A DNA stretch of 64,000 bases from an uncultured Magnetospirillum sp. Lineage in GTDB: Bacteria > Pseudomonadota > Alphaproteobacteria > Rhodospirillales > Magnetospirillaceae. Within the stretch, counting starts at the first letter, position 1; each line of letters begins with the position of its first letter. The stretch spans positions 21,501 to 85,500 of the forward strand of contig NZ_CAINTR010000133.1 of assembly GCF_903853455.1 (NCBI RefSeq), written 5' to 3'. Both the position numbers and the translations under genes were made by a program. This document shows, in pieces, positions 47,970 to 59,105 of this stretch. Below the pieces are notes generated by a model. It did not search any database. It saw nothing but the letters and a program-made list of their open reading frames with translations, and was not told the origin of the DNA.

Positions 47970-48169
47970 GATAACACCTATAAAATGCCGAGTGATGCGG
48001 TCAATAAGCACCTTTAAGTAATCAACAAAATTGTAGCAACAACTTTAGAGCGCGCAGCAGTTGAAAGCGCGGATTCCATATTGTTGTATGGACGCCCCAT
48101 CTTTAAGGGAGTTGTCGGATGCCCGCGCTCCGGCTATGAGCGCCCTCGAAACTAAGTTATTGTCCCCCC

Positions 48170-51630
<3,461 letters not shown>

Positions 51631-51634
<4 letters not shown>

Positions 51635-53295
51635 TTAACCCGGCATTCGACGAAGACGGTGACCCGCTTTATGCGTTCGCCCACATCGGCGGACGACATG
51701 GGATTGTTGGCCGGCGCGGTTTCGTAGGCCACGGAGTAGGATTCCATGAACTTGCGGGCCAATTCCGACTTGATGGCGAAGTTGATGTTCTGGGGCAGGT
51801 CGCCGGTCTGTCCGGCGATTTGCATGGCGTTCAGCTTCGACGACACGATGCCGATCACATTGCCGCTGGTGTCGGCCAGCGGCCCGCCGGAATTGCCCTT
51901 CTGAACCGGAGCCGTGATCTGGTAATGGCGGATGTCGCCATGAAGGCCGGCCATGGCGCTGATGACCCCGGCGGTGACATTGGCCTCGCGCGACAGCAGC
52001 GACGACAGCGGGTATCCCACCACCACCACGTCGTCACCCGAACGGAGCGGCCGATCCTCGCGGAAGCGGGCGACGTCGTTGCCGCGCAGGGAGGTCTTGA
52101 GCAGGGCGAGGTCGTTGCCGGCGTCCTTCGCCGCCAGACTGGCAATCTGTGTCGCCCCCTCCGCCGGCTTGATGATGATGGTGCGGCATTGCTCGACCAC
52201 ATGGGCGTTGGTCAGCACCATGCCGTCCCGCGATACCAGGAAGCCCGATCCGGCCGATACCCTGGTGACAACCGGTTCCGGCGGCAGCGGATTGGTCACC
52301 GCTCCGGACGAGACGGCGGAGGGCGGGAGAGACGGGGTGGCGGCGGTGGCGGGGCGGGGGATGACGCTGACGGTCACCGTGCCCGACTGAGGCGGCTTCC
52401 AGGCCGCGACGCGGGCGCGAATCTGCTCCAGTTCCGCCGGTGACAATTTAGCGCCGACGGAATCGCGCTCCTTGCCGTAGGATTCTTTCAGATTGGGTGG
52501 TGCGCGTTCGGCGCCAAGGGCCAGCCAGAAATAGCCTTCGGTCATGTTCTTGGCGGTTCCCGTGCCGGTGACATAGGTCACGCCCAGATTGTGTTGGGCC
52601 TGGGGATAGCCCTGCTCGGCGGCGCGGCGGAACCAGGTGACGGCTTCCGTCGGCTCCTTGGCGACGCCGTCGCCGGTCAGCAACGCCACGCCGAGAATGA
52701 ACTGGGCGACGGGGCGCCTGGACTCCGCGGCGCGGCGGGCATAGCCGACCGCCTTGGCGCGGTCGGTGGGCATGGCGCGGCCATCCCAACTGAGCTGAGC
52801 CAGCTTCTCGAATCCTGCCGGCAAGCCCTGGTCGGCGGCGGCGCGGTAGAACTCGACCCCCTTGGCCTCGTCCTTGCCGACTCCAAGGCCATTGAAATGG
52901 ATCTCGCCCAGGGCGAACAGGCTTTCGCCGTAATTCTGGGCGGCGGCGCGGCCGTACCACACCAGGGCCATGGTGGGATCCCTTGGAACCGCATGGCCGA
53001 TGAAATAGGCGTTGCCGAGGATGTGCTGCGCCATGGGATCGCCGGCGTTGGCGGCGGCGTTGAGCAACCTCAACCCTTCGACCTCGTCGTGCAGGCCGCC
53101 CAGTCCCTGGAACAGCATATTGCCCAGCCGGGCCTGGGCCGCGACGTTGCCCTGGCTGGCCAACGGCCGGAATTCCTTGGCGGCGGCGACCCAATCCTGG
53201 CGCTGATAGGCGGTCAGTCCTTCGTCGAGACCGGCGAAGGCCGGCATGCTGATCACCAGGAAGGCGGCGAGGCTTAGGGCGGAGCGGACACGCAT
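51631..53295 (-). CDS. Sel1-repeat / trypsin-like serine protease fusion
   Basis: This 554-residue secreted protein has a signal peptide (LSLAAFLVISMPAFAG). About six Sel1/TPR-like repeats follow (residues ~25-280; for example AVTWFRRAAEQGYPQAQHNLG), then a Pro-rich linker, then a trypsin-like domain. The catalytic triad is complete: His in VLTNAHVVEQC, Asp in AGNDLALLK, Ser in KGNSGGPLAD. No PDZ domain is seen. It probably recognises protein partners through the repeats and cleaves in the periplasm. The ATG at 53295 fits the signal peptide; the frame is open 18 codons further up. Confidence 0.87.
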
Positions 53296-53424
53296 CGGGG
53301 AGCCTTGTTCGGCGAACGGTGCGTTCAGTATCCCACCGCGTTGACCCAAACGCCAGCGGTTGGGTTTTGCTGGGCGGCCGCTTTAGGTCATACTTCGCCG
53401 AGGTTGTAAAAAGGAGAAGTCGCC

Positions 53425-53937
53425 GTGCGGGCTGTCGTCAATGCTTCCGCCACCGCTTGCAAAATTTGCGGAGCTGACGCCTTGCTCTATGGCGTGGTGG
53501 ATTTTGCCAAGTCCTGTCACGATCATACCGGAACGCGACTGCCGCTGTCGGGCATTCCGGTCTATTACCGCCGCTGCCGCCAATGCCGTTTCGTGTTCAG
53601 CGATCAGTTCGCCTCCTGGTCGGACGATGATTTTCGCCAGCATGTCTACCTGGAACATTCGTCCAGGCCGCACGATACCGTCGCCGATCTGGCGTCCTTC
53701 CTGGCGGAGGAGGCGGTGGTCGTCTTTTCCACCCTGGTTCAGCCCGAGGATTTCGACACGCTTGGCCAGGACTGGTGGTATGTGGGGCCGCGCAACGGCC
53801 ACATATCCATCTTTTCACGCGAAGCGCTCAGGCTGCTGTTCTTGCGCAACGGCTTGCAGGTCGTGTCGCTGTAGGATGGATTCCACATGGCCTTCCGGGT
53901 GGTGCCGCCCTTCGCGGCCCACCTGTTCGGCCAATGA
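53425..53937 (+). pseudogene. Decayed class I SAM methyltransferase gene
   Basis: The frame starts normally with a zinc-binding N-terminus (CKICGADALLYGVVDF and YYRRCRQCRFVF). It jumps in frame from DDDFRQHVY to LEHSSRPHDTVADLA, losing the segment of roughly 80-100 residues that holds the SAM-binding fold. After VVSL a TAG (53872-53874) interrupts the same frame, which then continues as DGFHMAFRVVPPFAAHLFGQ to a TGA at 53937, the expected family C-terminus. Internal deletion plus a nonsense codon argue for a dead gene. The WWYVGPRNGHISIFS block identifies the family. Confidence 0.75.
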
Positions 53938-53945
53938 GGCTTGGC

Positions 53946-54275
53946 TTATTCGAAGGTGTTGGCCGCCGCCGCCTCGGTCACCGCCGCCGCTGCCGCCTGC
54001 ATGTTGGTGGCCAGACGGCTCAATTCCTCGACTGCGGCCCCCATCTCGGCTTCCAGCGACTGGGTGATGCCGTCGATGCTTTCCGAGACATGCTTGACCT
54101 CGCCGGCAACCACGGCGAAGCCCTTGCCGGCCTCTCCGGCGCGCGCCGCTTCGATCAAGGCGTTCAGCGCCAGGATTCGGGTGGTGCCGGTGACCTTCTT
54201 GATCTCCTCCACCTTGCGGGACACCACGTCGGCGAGCGCGGCGGTCAGTTCAATGATACGATCCTGGTCGGACAT
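53946..54275 (-). CDS. Minimal chemoreceptor signalling-domain protein
   Basis: This 109-residue soluble protein consists almost only of the hairpin tip of methyl-accepting chemotaxis proteins ([30 protein letters not shown]) flanked by short helices. There is no sensor domain, membrane helix or full adaptation region, so it is much shorter than a normal receptor. GGGAG precedes the ATG at 54275. It could tune a chemoreceptor array or be the remnant of a larger gene; both termini look intact. It is convergent with the decayed methyltransferase gene. Confidence 0.75.
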   Translation of the reverse strand: MSDQDRIIELTAALADVVSRKVEEIKKVTGTTRILALNALIEAARAGEAGKGFAVVAGEVKHVSESIDGITQSLEAEMGAAVEELSRLATNMQAAAAAVTEAAAANTFE

Positions 54276-54403
54276 AGAGGAGCTCCCGCAACACATTTCG
54301 CCGCAGTGTAAGGGGGGGCGGCGGCTTGGGCAATCCACATCATGAAGATAATGCATTCGGCCGAGCCCGGTCGCGCCACTTGCTCCAATCCGGGCAGGCA
54401 TGA

Positions 54404-54438
54404 AAAAGGACTTAGCTGGGGTCCAGCTAAGTCCTTTT
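54404..54438. terminator. Perfect 16-bp terminator-like hairpin
   Basis: AAAAGGACTTAGCTGG (54404-54419) pairs perfectly with CCAGCTAAGTCCTTTT (54423-54438) around GGT. A-run and T-run form the stem base, so it can work in both directions. It lies at the border between chromosomal and accessory genes. Confidence 0.75.
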
Positions 54439-54444
54439 ATACAT

Positions 54445-54462
54445 TGGCTCCGGGGGAGGGAC
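54445..54462 (-). other. tRNA 3'-end-like fragment (possible attachment site)
   Basis: Read on the minus strand this is a pyrimidine-rich stretch ending CCGGAGCCA, which looks like the acceptor end of a tRNA with encoded CCA. The rest of a tRNA is not present next to it. Integrating elements often leave such a copy at one end. The match is short and could be chance. Confidence 0.25.
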
Positions 54463-54579
54463 CTGCTGGCCGCCAAATCCTCCGGAGGATAACCGTCTGG
54501 GAATGAACGATAGATCGCCACCCACTTTTCGAGTGTGCTACACCTCGGGGCGGCTGTCCAGTGCGCCGATCCCTCCACC

Positions 54580-54798
54580 TCACCAGTCCATACCGTAGGA
54601 TGCCCGCTCGGCATCTCTGGCCTCGTGATAGCGACGCCATGTCTCCGGGTTTTCTTCCTCGGCCCAGTAGCATTCGGGGCAGAAGCGAGTGTCGAGGTCT
54701 TCCTCGAATAGAACTCTCTCGCTGTTTGGGTCTATGACCACGACACACTCGCCATCGACATAGGTATTCGCTCCGCACTCAGGACAGATTTTGCCCAT
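54580..54798 (-). CDS. Small zinc-ribbon-like protein
   Basis: This 72-residue acidic protein has two Cys pairs, CPECGANT near the start and [11 protein letters not shown] in the middle, which should bind one zinc. The tail is charged and aromatic ([18 protein letters not shown]). GAGGAAAA precedes the ATG at 54798. Similar small proteins are common on mobile elements; the function is unknown. Confidence 0.65.
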   Translation of the reverse strand: MGKICPECGANTYVDGECVVVIDPNSERVLFEEDLDTRFCPECYWAEEENPETWRRYHEARDAERASYGMDW

Positions 54799-54950
54799 GA
54801 TGTTTTCCTCCCCTGTCGGCACGGGCACCACGCCCATTGCACAGGATCGATATGGGGGTGGCCGCCTCGGTCCGATCCGAGCGTTCAGAACGCTTTAAAG
54901 TTCTCCAATCAGCCCTACATCCTTCAAAAGCAGGGCGAGGGAGGGTGCGA

Positions 54951-55355
54951 ATGGCACGAGCGAAACGCTGGCCGGATCTGGGGCTGTGGAGGTGGGTGCT
55001 GGCAACCGCCGGGCGAAACGCCCGGCTGGACGAGGCATTGGCAACTTGGCGGGAGAAGGTTCGGATCGCGTCTAGGGCCGGACGCCAAATGACCAAGAGG
55101 GAGGTGTCTGCCGCCTGTCTGCCGTTCGCTGCCGCGACCGCCATGGATGACATGAGGAAGGGAACGACCCGCCCGGAGCGGCGAATGCGGCTTGCCGCCG
55201 GCTTGCTGCGCGACGCCGATGATCATCTTTCCGCGACGGACCGCACCCTGTGCCTTGCCGTCATCGCTGCCGGGCTGCCGGGTGGCGGTGGATCATTGCC
55301 GGCGGACGAGGGCTTCGCAGTGCCGCAACGGTCGCTAGAAGGTCCGACAAGGTAG
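54951..55355 (+). CDS. Hypothetical basic protein (134 aa)
   Basis: The frame starts at ATG 54951 with GGGAGG 6-7 nt upstream. The product is helical and basic (MARAKRWPDLGLWRWVLATAG, then ALATWREKVRIASRAGRQMTK), without membrane segment. I do not recognise a family. Its last 95 bases overlap the 3' end of the convergent relaxase gene, which weakens the case or means one of the two tails is extended. Its position next to a MobA/MobL relaxase would suit an accessory mobilisation protein. Confidence 0.45.
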   Translation: MARAKRWPDLGLWRWVLATAGRNARLDEALATWREKVRIASRAGRQMTKREVSAACLPFAAATAMDDMRKGTTRPERRMRLAAGLLRDADDHLSATDRTLCLAVIAAGLPGGGGSLPADEGFAVPQRSLEGPTR

Positions 55356-56367
55356 GCTCGTGGCGACGCTGGGGGGCGGCCATCCCGGCACCGACGCGGG
55401 TCAGCCTGACCATCGTCCGCACCACCCCCTTCAAGACACTCCCTGACCTCCATATGGCGGACAGAGTCCGCCTGCGTCTGCCTTTTCGGAACAAAAATTG
55501 CTCCTCGGCCTGCACCTTCTTCGCAAGGTCGAGAGCATCACCCTCCGCTACGCCGGATCGCACACCTTCGCGACAGTGGGCGACAAGCCGTCGCCAGCAG
55601 GGCTGTGCTTCTGGGGCGTCCAAGTCTCGGGCGATCCGCACCTGACGCGCCAACTCAATCGCGGTTCGATGGAACCCGGCGCCCCGGCGCGCCTCGGCGG
55701 TCCCGGCTGCCCCGACATGCCGGCCCGGCGACCGGGCAACGCCCTGGGCGACAAGGGTGCGAGCATCGACACGGGCCGCCACCCCGGCACGGGCCAAGGC
55801 GCGGTTGCAGCACCGTTCCCACGCCTGCCGGATGCGTCGCAGTTCCTCGGCGCGGCCCTTGCCACCGAACGCCCGAACCTTCGCCCCCATGCCGTCGCCC
55901 CGGACCGCGCGTTCGGTCCAGGCGAGGTGGGCATGGTGGTTGCGCTGATCGCCGGATGGGTCCGGCGCATGGATGGCGAAATCGACGGCACAGCGATGCC
56001 GATCGGCCAGCGCATCAGCGAAGTCACGGACCAAGGCGAGCCGCTGGGCGTCGGTCAGTTCGTGGGGAAGCGCGGCGATGGCGGTCCGGCCTGCCACAGC
56101 CCGGCGGCGCAGTTCGCCGCACCTTGGCCCGCGCTTTCGCACACGTTCGGCGTCGAGGGCTGCGGACCACAGAGCATCCCTTCCGCCGATCACCATGTCG
56201 CCGCCGACACCACGCGGCCAGGCGATGCCCTCGGCCACCAGGCCGGCGGTCTTGCTGGGTCGGAAGGTGTCCCCGTCTAGGCGGATGACCTGGCGCGACT
56301 GGTAGGCGACGGCAGGCCCGACCTTCGCTGCCGCCAGTGGTTTGACGGAGAAAGAGAAGATTGCCAT
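55261..56367 (-). CDS. MobA/MobL-family relaxase
   Basis: This 368-residue protein starts like the family (MAIFSFSVKPLAAAKVGPAVAYQS; the Tyr is a candidate nucleophile). It has LPHELTDAQRLALVRDFA and the HUH metal motif in IHAPDPSGDQRNHHAHLAWT. Relaxases nick the origin of transfer and lead the strand during conjugation. The ATG at 56367 has GAGGGGAC upstream. The helicase/primase extension of large MobA proteins is missing, as in small mobilisable elements. An origin of transfer would be expected near its 5' end (56368-56534), where tandem decamers occur. Confidence 0.85.
   Translation of the reverse strand: MAIFSFSVKPLAAAKVGPAVAYQSRQVIRLDGDTFRPSKTAGLVAEGIAWPRGVGGDMVIGGRDALWSAALDAERVRKRGPRCGELRRRAVAGRTAIAALPHELTDAQRLALVRDFADALADRHRCAVDFAIHAPDPSGDQRNHHAHLAWTERAVRGDGMGAKVRAFGGKGRAEELRRIRQAWERCCNRALARAGVAARVDARTLVAQGVARSPGRHVGAAGTAEARRGAGFHRTAIELARQVRIARDLDAPEAQPCWRRLVAHCREGVRSGVAEGDALDLAKKVQAEEQFLFRKGRRRRTLSAIWRSGSVLKGVVRTMVRLTRVGAGMAAPQRRHEPTLSDLLATVAALRSPRPPAMIHRHPAARQR
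55456..55472. repeat. Palindrome copy 1 (GGCGGAC-AGA-GTCCGCC)
   Basis: A perfect 7-bp inverted repeat inside the 3' part of the relaxase gene, followed by a further GTCTGCC. It is the first member of the palindrome family found through the accessory region. Confidence 0.6.
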
Positions 56368-56485
56368 GCTGTCCCCTCGACCGCCGGTAGGCGGGCGACG
56401 CACGCAAACGGGCTTGCCCCGTTTGCCTAAGTGCGCCGTCTCCCTTTCAACCTGGGGCTATTCCACCTTCCGTCGAGGGGATATA

Positions 56486-56525
56486 GTCTGCCGGCGACGG
56501 ACAGCGACGGACAGCGGCGGACGAG
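56486..56525. repeat. GTCTGCC plus three tandem decamers upstream of adenine methyltransferase gene
   Basis: GTCTGCC (56486-56492) is followed by GACGGACAGC twice (56496-56515) and the variant GGCGGACGAG (56516-56525), ending 9 bp before the next start codon. The position in the relaxase-methyltransferase divergent spacer suits an operator or iteron-like site. Confidence 0.55.
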
Positions 56526-56534
56526 GAGGGAACC

Positions 56535-57194
56535 ATGGTTGCGACTACGAAGAAGCCGGCGGTAAAGAAGAAATCGGTCCGCACCGAGGTATGGCTCACG
56601 CCCCACGAATGGTTTCAACCGGGCGCGCTGGGACGGTTCGATCTGGACCCTTGCGCACCGGCTCTCGACCACTACACGGCGACACAATGCTTCACCATCA
56701 AGGAAGACGGTTTGAAGCAGGATTGGCCGGCGGGATCGACGGTATGGCTCAATCCTCCCTACAAGGGCATCGATCCATGGATCGACAAGGCGATTGACCA
56801 CGCCAAGCGCGGCGGCAGCGGCATCGGGCTGGTGTTCGTTCGCACCGATGCGAAGTGGATGCAGCGTTGGCTCGACCAAGGTCGACTTTCGGCCATGCTG
56901 TTCCTTGAAGGGCGCATCAAATTCAAGCGCGGCGGCGGCGAGGGCGGAGAAACCGGCGCGCCCGCCGGAAGCGTGCTGATCGCTTGGGGGAAGGCCAGTC
57001 TGCCCCGTCTGGTCGAAGCCCACCAGTCGGCATTGCTGTATGGCCCCAAGCAGCAGGCCACCATGAAGACCGGCGGGGTTCTGTTCCGTCCATACGATCC
57101 GGTCCAGGCCTGGGAAGATGCCAACCCCGGCAAGAACGCTCCGGACGACATGCCGATCCCGGCGGCACTGCACATCATTGCGGAGAACGGCTGA
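56535..57194 (+). CDS. Phage-type N6-adenine DNA methyltransferase
   Basis: This 219-residue protein has the family N-terminus EVWLTPHEWF, the DLDPCAPALDH motif, the catalytic NPPY motif (VWLNPPYKGIDPWIDKA) and GLVFVRTDAKWMQRW. It is the DNA N6-adenine methyltransferase type found in phages and mobile elements, with no restriction partner adjacent. It may protect the element's DNA or affect its expression. GAGGAGGG precedes the ATG. Confidence 0.85.
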   Translation: MVATTKKPAVKKKSVRTEVWLTPHEWFQPGALGRFDLDPCAPALDHYTATQCFTIKEDGLKQDWPAGSTVWLNPPYKGIDPWIDKAIDHAKRGGSGIGLVFVRTDAKWMQRWLDQGRLSAMLFLEGRIKFKRGGGEGGETGAPAGSVLIAWGKASLPRLVEAHQSALLYGPKQQATMKTGGVLFRPYDPVQAWEDANPGKNAPDDMPIPAALHIIAENG

Positions 57195-57226
57195 CAAGCC
57201 TGCACCAGAGGTTTCACGTCTGCCAA

Positions 57227-57245
57227 TGTCCGCGTCTGGCGGACA
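57227..57245. repeat. Palindrome copy 3 (TGTCCGC-N5-GCGGACA)
   Basis: A perfect 7-bp inverted repeat with a GTCTG centre, preceded by GTCTGCC, in the spacer 22 bp before the next start codon. Confidence 0.55.
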
Positions 57246-57251
57246 AATCAT

Positions 57252-57261
57252 GGGGGGGGGG
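57252..57261 (+). repeat. G10 homopolymer before hypothetical gene
   Basis: Ten consecutive G lie 5 nt before the ATG at 57267 and directly after an ATG at 57250. The tract is at Shine-Dalgarno distance. A change of one base would put the upstream ATG in frame, so slippage could alter expression. Confidence 0.6.
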
Positions 57262-57266
57262 ATCGC

Positions 57267-57737
57267 ATGCCTAGAAAATTAAACTTTGAGGATTGCGCCG
57301 CGCCGGAAGAGCTTCAAATCGTGAAAGACGATGGGACTTATATGACCGAAACGACCAAAAAAATCGGTTGTCTGATGCTTGTTGCTGAGATGGGCGCGAT
57401 TACGAGAGAAAATATTGATGAATTTATGTTCAGGATAAGATTGGTTGAGCGTGCTTCGGGCGATAACCTGCAATGCGCACGATCCGAGATAGAGAGATAC
57501 GTTGGTGCATGGATGGACTTTGGCTCGACACCTCATCAGGACTTTGTCAAAAAAGTTTTCGAGGTGCTCGATATCGAAGTAAGGCGGGTGGTCCAACGGG
57601 AGTTCGACGAGGCCAAGACGGCTTGGGACAAGATGTCCGCCAGCGAGCGTTTGGAGGCGGAACTGGGCGGGCGGCTGCGGCCCGAAAAGATGGTTCCTCT
57701 GGAAGCGTTTGGTAAAGCGACCAAGCGGCAGAGGTAG
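57267..57737 (+). CDS. Hypothetical protein (156 aa)
   Basis: This soluble, helical protein has an AT-rich N-terminal half (TETTKKIGCLMLVAEMGAIT, then MFRIRLVERASGDN) and a GC-rich C-terminal half (FDEAKTAWDKMSASERLEAE) ending in basic residues. The composition change within one gene suggests a mosaic origin. I do not recognise the family. It lies between two palindrome copies and behind a G10 tract. Confidence 0.6.
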   Translation: MPRKLNFEDCAAPEELQIVKDDGTYMTETTKKIGCLMLVAEMGAITRENIDEFMFRIRLVERASGDNLQCARSEIERYVGAWMDFGSTPHQDFVKKVFEVLDIEVRRVVQREFDEAKTAWDKMSASERLEAELGGRLRPEKMVPLEAFGKATKRQR

Positions 57738-57742
57738 TTAGC

Positions 57743-57760
57743 GTCTGCCGGGCGGCAGAC
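57743..57760. repeat. Palindrome copy 4 (GTCTGCCG-GG-CGGCAGAC)
   Basis: A perfect 8-bp inverted repeat 21 bp before the DUF5131 gene start and 5 bp after the preceding stop codon. Confidence 0.6.
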
Positions 57761-57781
57761 AATGGCTGACAGGAGTGCCTG

Positions 57782-59083
57782 ATGGCTTTTGGAACTGGGA
57801 TTACCTGGACGGATGCGACGTTCAATCCGTGGATTGGGTGCCAGGTCGCCTATACCATTATTGATGATCCAAATATTGAGGGAGGGACGCGCCGCATCAC
57901 GTCTCCGGCATGTCAGCGATGCTATGCCCGGACGATGCAGGATGAAAACCGGAAGGCGACGAAGGTAAGTTGGGGGCCGAACGAAAAGCGCAGGCGGACA
58001 GGCACGTCCGTATGGAAATACCCCCTCGATTGGAACGCTCTGGCTGCGTTTCGAGGAAAATCGATCCGGGTGTTCTGTGCCAGCCTTTGCGACATTTTCG
58101 AAGATCAAGATCCTGCGCTGGACATTTGGCGTAAGGATACCTGGGATCTGATCGCCAAGACCCCGTTCCTAGATTGGCAGTTGCTGACGAAACGAATTGA
58201 AAACGTCAAGCGCATGGTCCCCTCGTCTTGGATCGACGGTGAATGGCCTTCAAATGTTTGGATGGGCACCACCGTCGATAACCAGCAGTTCGCGGATATC
58301 CGTATCCCGGTCTTGCTCGAAATCCCGGCGCCCGTTCGCTTTCTGTCGTGCGAACCGCTCCTCGGAGAACTTCGCATTCCCCACTACCTCGGTCCAGACA
58401 AGTGCAACTGGGTCATATGTGCGGGCGAAAAAACGAAGAAGGGCGGTAACGCCAGGGCGATGAACCCCGCTTGGGCGGAGTCATTGCGCGATCAGTGTGG
58501 CAACACGGCCAGATATTATTTCAAACAATGGGGTAGTTTCGACGACGAAGGCAACGAGGTTGGGGGGAAGAAGTCCGGGCGTCTGTTGGACGGAGTTGAG
58601 CACCTCGACCTGCCGCCCCGACGCGTGCTACCGGAGACGGAGGACGTGGCGAAAGCGGCCGTGCGCGGCAAGGTGGTGGAAAAGATGATTGCGGATAAGG
58701 CCGCCAGGAAGGCCGCGAAGAAGGCCGAGAAGAAGGCCGCAATAGAGGCGGCAAAGGCCGCCAGAGTCTTGTTGCCAACGTCTGCCGCCGGCAGACAGGG
58801 GCGGACGGGTAGCGGAGGTGGGCGGACGGAGGCGGACTCGATGACTGAGGCAAAGAATGGTGGCCTACGTCTGACGATCCGGGGGCTGGATGGGGCGTTT
58901 CAGGCCAAGGTGAAGGTAGCGGCAGACGAGCGGCGGACAACCATCGGCGAAATCATCAAAGCCGCCGTCGATCACTACCTGACTACCTCGCCGGTTCCTG
59001 TGGCCGAAGATCGGCTTACGGCATTGCGGAATGAGTTCGAGGCTCGAATTGCCGCCTTGGAAGCCCGCCTGGGGATCGAGTAG
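57782..59083 (+). CDS. DUF5131 (phage Gp37/Gp68-like) protein with C-terminal RHH-like tail
   Basis: This 433-residue protein begins with the family signature WTDATFNPWIGC and, after an insertion, SPACQRCYART. It continues with IRVFCASLCDIFEDQDP, WQLLTKR, VWMGTTVDNQQFADIRIPVLLEIPAPVRFLSCEPLLGEL split over several strands, and CAGEKTKKGGNARAMNP. A Lys/Ala-rich helix (about 300-330) and a low-complexity joint coded by palindrome repeats follow. The last 80 residues have their own ATG (58841) and look like a small ribbon-helix-helix protein with a coiled-coil end (ALRNEFEARIAALEARL). The Cys-rich N-terminus suggests a metal site; the biochemical role of the family is not established. Confidence 0.8.
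   Translation: MAFGTGITWTDATFNPWIGCQVAYTIIDDPNIEGGTRRITSPACQRCYARTMQDENRKATKVSWGPNEKRRRTGTSVWKYPLDWNALAAFRGKSIRVFCASLCDIFEDQDPALDIWRKDTWDLIAKTPFLDWQLLTKRIENVKRMVPSSWIDGEWPSNVWMGTTVDNQQFADIRIPVLLEIPAPVRFLSCEPLLGELRIPHYLGPDKCNWVICAGEKTKKGGNARAMNPAWAESLRDQCGNTARYYFKQWGSFDDEGNEVGGKKSGRLLDGVEHLDLPPRRVLPETEDVAKAAVRGKVVEKMIADKAARKAAKKAEKKAAIEAAKAARVLLPTSAAGRQGRTGSGGGRTEADSMTEAKNGGLRLTIRGLDGAFQAKVKVAADERRTTIGEIIKAAVDHYLTTSPVPVAEDRLTALRNEFEARIAALEARLGIE
58780..58796. repeat. Palindrome copy 5, inside the DUF5131 gene
   Basis: GTCTGCC-GCC-GGCAGAC is a perfect 7-bp inverted repeat, followed within 45 bp by three GGCGGAC-like units. It codes the junction between the DUF5131 domain and the RHH-like tail. 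Confidence 0.6.
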
Positions 59084-59105
59084 AGGGGGCGGGCGGGGTT
59101 GCCGA

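Larger units (their letters stand above)
54276..54579. other. Gene-free spacer at the left edge of the accessory region
   Basis: These 304 bp show no convincing gene on either strand. They hold the promoter side of the mini-chemoreceptor gene, a strong hairpin (54404-54438) and a short sequence like a tRNA 3' end (54445-54462). Core genes lie to the left and accessory genes to the right. Confidence 0.5.

Noticed and set aside
55498..56288. Plus-strand open frames across the relaxase gene
   Set aside because: Shadows of the MobA/MobL gene, whose HUH motif and N-terminus fix the coding strand.
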